From assembly GCA_035263705.1 (NCBI GenBank), contig DATFRA010000226.1, positions 1-6,117 of the forward strand: a DNA stretch of 6,117 nucleotides, read 5' to 3'. The DNA comes from DASZHJ01 sp035263705 (lineage in GTDB: Bacteria > Pseudomonadota > Alphaproteobacteria > ATCC43930 > CGMCC-115725). Below are positions 1 through 5,096 of this stretch, in pieces. The notes under the pieces were generated by a model that saw only the letters and a list, made by a program, of their open reading frames with translations, made no database searches and was not told where the DNA came from. Both the position numbers and the translations under genes were made by a program. Each line of letters begins with the position of its first letter. Within the stretch, counting starts at the first letter, position 1.

Positions 1-681
1 CGTCTTGAACGCCGTCCACATGGTCTCGGCGTCGGCCGAGCGGAACGTCGTCACCACGCCGCCGGTGTAGGCGGGATAGAGATAGCCCTCGAAGAAGCGC
101 GGCATCAGCCCCTTGGGTCCGGCGGGGAAGCCGAGGCGGCGCTGTCCCGTCTTCTCCTGGATCGCCTTCGCCCAGGCCGTGAGCTGGTCGTAGGTGAGCG
201 CGTTGACGTCGGCGCCCGCCGGAAGGAACGGCAGCGCCTTCTTGTTGGCGGCCATGATGTAGGTGGCCTGCATCCACGGGATATAGAGCTGCTTGTCGGT
301 GCCGAGCTTGCCGAGCTGCATGAGGCTCGCGGGGATGCCGCGGCTGCCGAGCTTCGCCGCGAGCTCATCGACGGGATCGAGCGCGCCGATCGCCTGCAGC
401 GGTTGCAGCTCGCCGTGACCGGCCGCGAGCGCGCTCACCGTGCGCTTCCCCGCCTCGGCCTCCGCCTTGAGGCGCGTGGTGAGCGCCGCCGGCTCCTCGG
501 GCACCAGTGTCACCTTCTGCGCGAAGTCCTTGAGGATGACCTCGCGCAGCTTCTGCGCCTCCTCGAGCGGCCGAAGCTGCGTCGACATGAAGACGATGTC
601 GTCCGCACGCGCTGCGGGCGCGGCAGTGATTGCTGCGGCAAGGAGAGCCGCGCAGATAACTCTTGTCGAATGGACACGCAT
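1..681 (-). CDS. ABC transporter extracellular substrate-binding protein (family 1, sugar type), C-terminus cut off by window edge
   Basis: The frame is open from the ATG at 681 to base 1, giving 227 codons with no stop, so the 3' end lies outside the window. The protein begins with a Sec signal peptide: basic MRVHSTR, a hydrophobic stretch at about 8-21, and a likely cut after Ala-Arg-Ala at residue 26. The mature part starts DDIVFMSTQL, and continues with features usual for family 1 solute-binding proteins of carbohydrate importers: a helix with LKAEAEAGKRT, then LYIPWMQATYIMAANKKALPF near residues 127-147, then LTYDQLTAWAKAIQEKTGQ. In this family the protein binds a sugar or sugar derivative in the periplasm and delivers it to an inner-membrane permease pair. 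The ligand cannot be told from the sequence. The LacI-family gene directly upstream on the same strand probably controls it. A good Shine-Dalgarno sequence supports the start. It is a Sec-exported periplasmic protein rather than a lipoprotein, since no lipobox precedes Cys10. Confidence 0.85.
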   Translation of the reverse strand, partial: MRVHSTRVICAALLAAAITAAPAARADDIVFMSTQLRPLEEAQKLREVILKDFAQKVTLVPEEPAALTTRLKAEAEAGKRTVSALAAGHGELQPLQAIGALDPVDELAAKLGSRGIPASLMQLGKLGTDKQLYIPWMQATYIMAANKKALPFLPAGADVNALTYDQLTAWAKAIQEKTGQRRLGFPAGPKGLMPRFFEGYLYPAYTGGVVTTFRSADAETMWTAFKT

Positions 682-685
682 GCTT

Positions 686-693
686 TCCTCCCT
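686..693 (-). promoter_or_regulatory. Ribosome binding site of the substrate-binding protein gene
   Basis: Read on the minus strand, AGGGAGGA lies four bases upstream of the ATG at 681-679. It is a near-perfect Shine-Dalgarno sequence at workable spacing and fixes this start, which also gives a proper signal peptide. Confidence 0.75.
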
Positions 694-721
694 GTGCGGG
701 TTCATTGTTTCCATCGCCGTA

Positions 722-869
722 CCCTCACCCGGCCGACGCTTCCGCGTCGGCCACCCTCTCCCACTTCGTGGGCGAGGGGCTTGTAGACGCCACACGCACC
801 CTAAGGCCCCTCGCCCGCGGCGCGGGAGAGGGGGGGACCCATCGCCGGAAGGCGATGGGAGGGTGAGGG
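722..869. repeat. Composite palindromic intergenic repeat A (two inverted half-elements)
   Basis: Two half-elements face each other. CCCTCACCC (722-730) is the exact inverse of 861-869, CCCTCTCCC (754-762) of 824-832, and GCGAGGGGC (772-780) of 806-814. Each half also holds its own hairpin with a 9-bp perfect stem and a 4-base loop: 731-739 with 744-752, and 838-846 with 851-859. The two hairpin stems differ in sequence, yet both stay fully paired and both have the loop TTCC when read in the same orientation. Elements with the CCCTCACCC/CCCTCTCCC signature are widespread in alphaproteobacterial intergenic DNA (general knowledge, not searched here). The repeat fills the gap between the LacI-family gene and the substrate-binding protein gene and runs into the end of the LacI-family reading frame. 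In a shared transcript it would be a strong RNA structure between the two cistrons, and could protect the downstream message or reduce read-through. Confidence 0.85.
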
Positions 870-1865
870 CCCCGTCGAGGCGCGCTCGATCGGCAGGACC
901 GGCCAGACCTCCGCGAAGTCGCGCGCGTCGGCGCCGCCAATCAGCGCAATCAGCATCTCCGCGAGGCGCGTGCCGACCTTCGTGATCGGCAATTCCATGG
1001 TGCTGAGCGCGGGCTCGGTAAAGGCCGAGGCCGAGAGGTTGTCGTGGCCGACGATCGACACGTCGCGTCCGGCGACGAGCCCCGCCTCCTTGATCGCGCG
1101 CAGCCCACCGATCGCGATGCGGTCGGTGGCGCAGAGCAGCGCCGTCGGCCGCGGCGTCGCCTGCAACAGCGCCCGCACGGCCGAGAGGCCGCCCGGCTCC
1201 GTCGCCGCGGTCTCGGCGGAGATCGCCGGCGCGAAGCCCGCCGCCGCCATCGCGGTGGCCCAGCCCGCGCGGCGCAGCGTCGAGAACGTGAACTCCAGCG
1301 GCGCGCCGACATAGGCGATGTCGCGATGGCCGAGCGCGATCAGCCTGCGCGTCGCATGGGCGAAGGCGGCCGTGCCGTCGCCGTCGACGTGCGCGTAGGG
1401 ACGCGCCATCTCCGTGCGGCCCATCAGCACGAAGGGAATGCCGCTCTCGGCGAGGTAACGGACACGGGGATCCTTCACCCGCGTGCGCGCGAGCACGATC
1501 CCGTCCGTGCGGCGGCCCTCCACCAGGCGCCGATAGAGCGCCAGCTCCTCCGCCGCCGAGCGCGCCGCCAGCACCATGAGGTCGAGCCCCGCCGTGTCGA
1601 ATCCGGCACCGAGCGCCGCCAGCAATTCCATATAGAGCGGCTCGTCGAAATGGCCGGGATCGCCGGGCAGCACCAGGCTCACGGTCTCGGTGGCGCCGAG
1701 ACGCAGCCGCCGCGCCGCCGCGTTCGGCCGATAGTTCGCGGCCTCCGCCGCCCGCCGCACGCGCTCGCGGGTCGAGGCCGCGACGTCCCCATAACCGTCG
1801 AGCGCCCGCGAGACCGTCGTGATCGACAGCCCCAGCGACGACGCCAGCGCGCGCAATGCGCTCAT
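801..1865 (-). CDS. LacI-family transcriptional regulator, with a repeat-encoded C-terminal tail
   Basis: This 354-residue protein has the full LacI/GalR layout. An N-terminal helix-turn-helix spans about residues 3-22 (ALASSLGLSITTVSRALDG). The hinge helix follows at about 45-55 (YRPNAAARRLR). The periplasmic-binding-protein-like effector domain starts near residue 60, with DGIVLART at 121-128, GHRDIAYVG at 179-187, TALLCATDRIAIGGLRA at 241-257, and VSIVGHDNLS near 269-278. The core ends at about residue 331 with ERAST, the normal end point for many family members. The last 23 residues, GPSPSHR onward, are read from repeat A, which also supplies the TAG stop (803-801). The start at 1865 leaves only two residues before the helix-turn-helix, as usual. 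It probably represses the sugar transporter gene downstream and perhaps itself through the palindrome at 1892-1901, with a sugar as inducer. The specific effector is unknown. The spacing from GGGAG to ATG is about 11 bases, so the ribosome binding site is only fair. Confidence 0.9.
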   Translation of the reverse strand: MSALRALASSLGLSITTVSRALDGYGDVAASTRERVRRAAEAANYRPNAAARRLRLGATETVSLVLPGDPGHFDEPLYMELLAALGAGFDTAGLDLMVLAARSAAEELALYRRLVEGRRTDGIVLARTRVKDPRVRYLAESGIPFVLMGRTEMARPYAHVDGDGTAAFAHATRRLIALGHRDIAYVGAPLEFTFSTLRRAGWATAMAAAGFAPAISAETAATEPGGLSAVRALLQATPRPTALLCATDRIAIGGLRAIKEAGLVAGRDVSIVGHDNLSASAFTEPALSTMELPITKVGTRLAEMLIALIGGADARDFAEVWPVLPIERASTGPSPSHRLPAMGPPLSRAAGEGP

Positions 1866-1889
1866 CGAGGATCGGTCTCCCGGCGTTTC

Positions 1890-1903
1890 CCAAAACGTTT
1901 TTG
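1890..1903. promoter_or_regulatory. Candidate LacI-family operator
   Basis: AAAACGTTTT at 1892-1901 is a perfect 10-bp palindrome with the central CG typical of LacI/GalR operators; the flanking pair 1890/1903 also matches. It lies 26 bases upstream of the LacI-family start codon, where it could autoregulate that gene. A TTGACA match on the minus strand (1944-1939) could be a -35 box, but I see no convincing -10 at the right distance, so the promoter is not assigned. I saw no second copy in front of the substrate-binding protein gene, which suggests that gene may be reached by read-through from this site. Confidence 0.55.
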
Positions 1904-2033
1904 TTATTCCCTCAACACTCGCGCCGAGCCGTCCCGGTTGTCAAGCAAGATCAGTGACTTGGGCGCCGTCCAGCGGTCCCGGCAAATTCGCAAGCGAGCT
2001 CTGCCAGCCCTTCCATCGCCGGGAGCCACGGGC

Positions 2034-2039
2034 TATATA
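2034..2039 (+). promoter_or_regulatory. Possible -10 element upstream of trcR
   Basis: TATATA stands out in GC-rich DNA, about 88 bases before the trcR start. The hexamer 17 bases further upstream (TTCCAT) is a poor -35 match, so this is a weak call. The rest of the 261-bp divergent gap (1866-2126) holds the operator-like palindrome, a small hairpin near 2073-2100 in what would be the trcR leader, and nothing else that I can support. Confidence 0.2.
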
Positions 2040-2115
2040 CGTCATATCCATGTCATGATCCGCGCTTGGCAATGCGCCTCGAATGAGGCCCGAAAGCGCA
2101 ATTATTCAAGTACTT

Positions 2116-2120
2116 AGGAG
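2116..2120 (+). promoter_or_regulatory. Ribosome binding site of trcR
   Basis: AGGAG sits six bases before the ATG at 2127, an optimal spacing, and settles the start. Confidence 0.8.
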
Positions 2121-2126
2121 ATCGCC

Positions 2127-2711
2127 ATGTCGTTGCCCTTGATGCCGAAGGCCACGGCCGTCTGGCTGGTGGAGAACACCGGCCTCACCTTCGAGCAGAT
2201 CGCGGAATTCTGTGGGCTGCACGCGTTGGAGGTGCAGGCGATCGCCGACGGCGAGGTGGCGGCCCAGATGCAGGGCCTCGATCCCGTCGCGAACGGCCAG
2301 ATCACCACCGAGGAGATCAAGCGCTGCGAGGCGGACCCGACCGCGCGCCTGCAGCTCGCCGAGCAGGCGCAACCGGTGCCGCTGGTGAAGCACAAGGGCC
2401 CGCGCTACACGCCGATCTCGAAGCGCCAGGACAAGCCCGACGCGATCGCGTGGCTGCTCAAGAACCATCCGGAGCTCAGCGACGGCCAGATCTCGAAGCT
2501 CGTGGGCACCACCAAGCCCACCATCGCGGCCGTGCGCGACCGCACGCACTGGAACTCGCCCAACATCAAGCCGCGGCATCCCGTGGCGCTCGGCCTCTGC
2601 ACGCTGCCGGAGCTCGAGGCCGCGGTCTCCCGCGCCAGCAAGGGCAAGAAGCGCGCCGTCGTCGACGACATCGCCGCGCCCCTCGAGGGCGAGACCCGCG
2701 CGGCGTCGTAG
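2127..2711 (+). CDS. trcR: Cell-cycle transcriptional regulator TrcR (DUF1013 family)
   Basis: The 194-residue product matches, as I recall it, the alphaproteobacterial TrcR/DUF1013 family almost end to end. The diagnostic N-terminus is MPKATAVWLVENTGLTFEQI at residues 6-25. Next come FCGLHALEVQAIADGEV, then KGPRYTPISKRQDKPDAI at 90-107, WLLKNHPEL at 109-117, and the motif VGTTKPTIAAVRDRTHWNS at 126-144. Two helix-turn-helix-like segments can be seen, near 21-41 and 103-138, in keeping with DNA binding. The C-terminal tail (about 170-194) is Lys/Arg-rich then acidic, and probably disordered. NCBI names the family a cell-cycle transcriptional regulator; its targets cannot be read here. The gene stands alone: it diverges from the LacI-family gene and is followed by repeat B. 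Start and ribosome binding site are clear. I am confident of the family, less so of the exact role in this organism. Confidence 0.9.
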   Translation: MSLPLMPKATAVWLVENTGLTFEQIAEFCGLHALEVQAIADGEVAAQMQGLDPVANGQITTEEIKRCEADPTARLQLAEQAQPVPLVKHKGPRYTPISKRQDKPDAIAWLLKNHPELSDGQISKLVGTTKPTIAAVRDRTHWNSPNIKPRHPVALGLCTLPELEAAVSRASKGKKRAVVDDIAAPLEGETRAAS

Positions 2712-2738
2712 CTGCCAAGGCACCGCTCACGCCGTCTT

Positions 2739-2758
2739 GCGAGCCATCGCGAGCCATC
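2739..2758 (+). repeat. Tandem duplication of a 10-bp unit downstream of trcR
   Basis: GCGAGCCATC occurs twice back to back (2739-2748 and 2749-2758), 27 bases after the trcR stop. It is exact and short; it may be a slippage product or two adjacent protein sites. No function is evident. Confidence 0.6.
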
Positions 2759-2764
2759 TCCGTC

Positions 2765-2770
2765 TATAAT
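2765..2770 (+). promoter_or_regulatory. Possible -10 box just before repeat B
   Basis: A perfect TATAAT hexamer lies one base before repeat B. A transcript from it would start near 2777, inside the repeat, and carry it as the leader of the 2904 gene. No -35 at 16-18 bases is convincing (TTGCGA is 22 bases away), so confidence is low. Confidence 0.25.
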
Positions 2771-2771
2771 G

Positions 2772-2860
2772 CGTCATGCGCGGGCTTGTCCCGCGCATCC
2801 ACGTTTTCGTTTTCTTCAGCTGGGAACACGTGGATGGCCGGAACAAATCCGGCCATGACG
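2772..2860. repeat. Palindromic intergenic repeat B (cloverleaf-like)
   Basis: CGTCATG (2772-2778) pairs with CATGACG (2854-2860). Inside it are the hairpin GCGCGGG/CCCGCGC (2778-2784 with 2790-2796, loop CTTGT), an inner stem ATCCACGT/ACGTGGAT (2797-2804 with 2828-2835), and a second hairpin GGCCGG/CCGGCC (2836-2841 with 2849-2854). The pattern of GTCATG, GGGCTTGTCCC and ATCCACG is one I know from intergenic repeats in many alphaproteobacteria. It lies between trcR and the 2904 gene and could act as a transcript boundary or RNA stabiliser. It is not followed by a T-run, so it is not a classical terminator. Confidence 0.8.
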
Positions 2861-2903
2861 AACCGGAGGGGCAAGTGCTGCGAAGGACACTCAGGGGCGG
2901 AGT

Positions 2904-3353
2904 ATGAGCGTCGCAGCCGTGATCGGTTGGGGGCTCGCGCTGGTCCTGGTGGCGCTCTCATTCTGGATTCGCCGCCGGCACGGCGCTCCGTTCCGGCGAG
3001 CAGCGCGAGCGGCTCAGCCGGCATCCGTCGCGCGGCGGCCGCCGGCCGGGCCGAAGCCAAGCGAAGCGCTAATCTGGGTCGAGTCTGACGGCTCCGCGCG
3101 CGAGCTCACGGACGCCGAGAAGAAATACGTCGACACCGAGTTCTCCCCCTTCGACGGCGCGCGGCCGTACATCAAGTCGCGCTACGAGCAGCGCGACGGA
3201 TGGGGCGAGATCAAGGGCTTTCTGCTCCGCAGGGAGCTGCCGCCGCACGTCCCCGTCAAGCCCGCGCCGCCGTCGAGCCCGCCGTCCGTCAACACGCCGG
3301 AGGCGGTGGCCGCCTCGATTCGCGAGTTGACCCAGAAACATCCGTCGCGGTGA
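2904..3353 (+). CDS. Small membrane-anchored protein of unknown function, coupled to the MFS exporter
   Basis: I do not recognise a characterised family. The 149-residue protein has one hydrophobic segment at about residues 4-22, followed directly by WIRRRH and more Arg, so the positive-inside rule puts the rest in the cytoplasm. A Pro/Ala/Arg linker covers about 25-53. A compact conserved-looking block spans about 56-112, with ALIWVESDG, LTDAEKKYVDTEF, GARPYIKSRYEQRDGWGEIKG and FLLRRELP; it is rich in aromatic and charged residues. A Pro/Ser-rich stretch (about 113-130) leads to a short C-terminal helix. The gene overlaps the downstream exporter gene by GTGA, so the two are probably translated together. 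The start has AGGGG six bases upstream (2893-2897). Reading-frame quality and the overlap argue that it is real. It is not a HlyD/EmrA-type adaptor: it is too short and lacks the long periplasmic part. Confidence 0.7.
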   Translation: MSVAAVIGWGLALVLVALSFWIRRRHGAPFRRAARAAQPASVARRPPAGPKPSEALIWVESDGSARELTDAEKKYVDTEFSPFDGARPYIKSRYEQRDGWGEIKGFLLRRELPPHVPVKPAPPSSPPSVNTPEAVAASIRELTQKHPSR

Positions 3354-4942
3354 GCACCCTGCGGACCGAGTTCATGACGAGGGAACAGAGCGCCGAGGCG
3401 CGCGTCTCCGCGCGCACCTGGACCGGCTTTCTCGCCATGTGCCTCGGCATGTTCATGGCGGTGCTCGACATCCAGATCGTCGCGAGCTCGCTGCCGGAGA
3501 TCCAGGCCGCCGTCCGCATTCCGAGCCACGAACTCAGCTGGGTGCAAACCGGCTATCTCATCGCCGAGGTGATCGCGATCCCGCTGACGGGCTGGCTCAC
3601 CCGGCTCATGACCCTGCGCGGCATGTTCGTGATCGCGGCCGCCGGCTTCACCGCGGCGAGCGTCGGCTGCGCCATGAGCGACAGCTTCGCGACGCTGGTG
3701 ACCTTCCGCGTGGTCCAGGGCTTCTGCGGCGGCGCGATCATTCCGGCGGTCTTCACCTCGGTCTTCATGCTGTTCCCGAAGGCGCGCCAGGTGCGCGCCA
3801 CCGCGGTCGCGGGCGTCTTCGCGGTGCTGGCGCCGACGCTCGGGCCGGTGGTCGGCGGCTACATCACCGAGACCTATTCGTGGCACTGGCTGTTCCTGAT
3901 CAACCTCGCGCCGGGCATCGTGGTGACGCTCCTGGTGGGATGCCTGTTGCGGACGGGAAAGCCCGACTGGTCGCTGCTGGGCTCGTTCGACCTCGCGAGC
4001 CTCGCCTTGCTGGCGATCTGCCTCGCGAGCCTCGAGATCATGCTCAAGGAAGCACCGCCCCGCGGCTGGACCAGCCCGCTCATCCTGGCGCTCCTGGCGC
4101 TCACCCTCGGGACCGCCGCGGTACTGATTCCGCGCAGCCTCCGCCGGGTGCGGCCACTCATCGTGCTGCACTGCTTCCGCGAGCGCGCCTTCGCGGTCGG
4201 CTGCGTCTACAGCTTCATCCTCGGCGCCGGCCTCTACGGCTCGGTCTATCTGCTGCCGATCTTCCTGGGCTACATCCGCGAGCACACGCCGCTGGAGATC
4301 GGCCTCATTATGCTGGTGGGCGGTGTCACGCAGCTCATCATCGCGCCGATCTCGGCGCCGCTGGAGCGGCGCGTCGACCGCCGCCTGCTGACCGGCCTCG
4401 GCTACGGCGTCTTCGCGGCGGGCCTGATCGCGAACGGCTTCGCCACTTTCGAGACCGATTACGACGGGCTCTTCTGGCCGCAGGTGCTGCGCGGGTTTGC
4501 CGTGATGTTCTGCCTGCTGCCCACCACCAGCCTCGCGCTCGAAGGCCAGTCCAACGCCAGCATCGCCGACGCCAGCGGCTTCTTCAATCTGATGCGCAAT
4601 CTGGGAGGCGCGATCGGCATCGCGCTCATCGACACCGTGCTCGAGCTCCGTCCGGCGACGCATGCGGCGGCGATCGTCGAGCGGCTCCAGGCCGGCGATC
4701 CCGTCACCGCCGCCTTTGTGGGTCTGCCCCTCGACCGCTTCCACAACGTGCCGCTGGGTCCGATCGACGAGGCGACCAAGGAGACCGTGCGGCCGCTGGT
4801 CGAGCGCGCCGCCGCGGTCGCGAGCTTCAACGACGCCTATTTCCTCCTGGGCGGATTGTTCCTGCTCTCGCTGGTCCTCTTGCCCCTGCTCCGTCCGACG
4901 CCCGCGCCGCCGGAGAGCGTGGAGCCGATCTCGGGGATATGA
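3350..4942 (+). CDS. MFS exporter, DHA2 (EmrB/QacA-like) family
   Basis: The 530-residue protein has the size and hydrophobicity of 14-helix DHA2 drug:H+ antiporters of the inner membrane. Visible family motifs are LDIQIVASSLPEI in helix 1 (39-51), motif A after helix 2 (GWLTRLMTLRG, 81-91), the motif B arginine in FRVVQGFCGG (119-128), and the antiporter motif C GVFAVLAPTLGPVVGG (155-170). FFNLMRNLGGAIGIALID at 411-428 is also typical of the EmrB branch. The last helix is about 497-514. I chose GTG at 3350 because it overlaps the stop of the upstream gene as GTGA and needs no ribosome binding site of its own; ATG at 3374 is the alternative and removes only eight residues. The substrate is unknown: relatives export drugs, dyes, detergents or siderophores. 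No HlyD/EmrA adaptor or outer-membrane channel gene is adjacent, although EmrB-type pumps often have them. Confidence 0.9.
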   Translation: MSTLRTEFMTREQSAEARVSARTWTGFLAMCLGMFMAVLDIQIVASSLPEIQAAVRIPSHELSWVQTGYLIAEVIAIPLTGWLTRLMTLRGMFVIAAAGFTAASVGCAMSDSFATLVTFRVVQGFCGGAIIPAVFTSVFMLFPKARQVRATAVAGVFAVLAPTLGPVVGGYITETYSWHWLFLINLAPGIVVTLLVGCLLRTGKPDWSLLGSFDLASLALLAICLASLEIMLKEAPPRGWTSPLILALLALTLGTAAVLIPRSLRRVRPLIVLHCFRERAFAVGCVYSFILGAGLYGSVYLLPIFLGYIREHTPLEIGLIMLVGGVTQLIIAPISAPLERRVDRRLLTGLGYGVFAAGLIANGFATFETDYDGLFWPQVLRGFAVMFCLLPTTSLALEGQSNASIADASGFFNLMRNLGGAIGIALIDTVLELRPATHAAAIVERLQAGDPVTAAFVGLPLDRFHNVPLGPIDEATKETVRPLVERAAAVASFNDAYFLLGGLFLLSLVLLPLLRPTPAPPESVEPISGI

Positions 4943-4970
4943 GTCATTCGCCCAAAGGCGGAATAGTGTC

Positions 4971-5090
4971 GTGCGTCCTTCGACGCGCGCCCCAACGGGG
5001 GCGCTTGCTCAGGACGGGGGAAATTGGTGACCCTGAAAACTGTCCCTCATCCTGAGCAAGCGACCGGAGGGAGCGCGTCGAAGGACGCAC
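4971..5090. repeat. Palindromic intergenic repeat C
   Basis: An 18-bp perfect inverted repeat forms the ends, GTGCGTCCTTCGACGCGC (4971-4988) and its complement at 5073-5090. Inside, GCTTGCTCAGGA (5003-5014) pairs perfectly with 5050-5061, and pairing continues to about 5021/5043 with one mismatch and one G-U. A side hairpin GCGCCCC/GGGGCGC (4987-4993 with 4998-5004) competes for a few bases of the arms; a right-side counterpart (about 5060-5076) is weak. This resembles the CCTTCGA...CTCAGGATGAGG type of repeat found between genes in alphaproteobacteria (general knowledge). It starts 28 bases after the exporter stop, where it could end or protect that message, and finishes six bases before the prmB ATG. 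Confidence 0.8.
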
Positions 5091-5096
5091 CTGTCG

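Noticed and set aside
1..681. Lipoprotein signal at Cys10 of the substrate-binding protein
   Set aside because: The residues before Cys10 (Arg-Val-Ile) do not fit a lipobox and the Cys precedes the hydrophobic core; an ordinary signal peptidase site follows at residue 26.
722..869. CRISPR array
   Set aside because: Only two inverted copies are present, not direct repeats with regular unique spacers, and no cas gene is nearby.
440..985. Plus-strand frame covering the substrate-binding protein start, repeat A and the end of the LacI-family gene
   Set aside because: It is antisense to a signal peptide and reads through a palindromic repeat; the product is Arg/Ser/Ala-rich without motifs.
1044..2117. 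357-codon plus-strand frame opposite the LacI-family gene
   Set aside because: Low-complexity Arg/Gln/His-rich product that runs through the operator and the divergent intergenic gap; the minus-strand frame is a complete LacI-family protein.
2772..2860. tRNA gene suggested by the cloverleaf-like shape of repeat B
   Set aside because: There is no acceptor stem of tRNA length with CCA context, no TTC-containing T-loop and no recognisable anticodon arm; the shape matches a dispersed palindromic repeat.
3200..3349. Upstream extension of the exporter to ATG 3200
   Set aside because: The 50 extra residues overlap the 2904-3353 gene in another frame and do not resemble an MFS N-terminus; GTG 3350 fits the overlap and the family.
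3182..4744. 520-codon open frame on the minus strand opposite the exporter
   Set aside because: Its product is a Glu/Arg/Gln/His-rich string with no domain motif, as expected for the antisense of a hydrophobic high-GC gene. The plus-strand frame has full MFS motifs.
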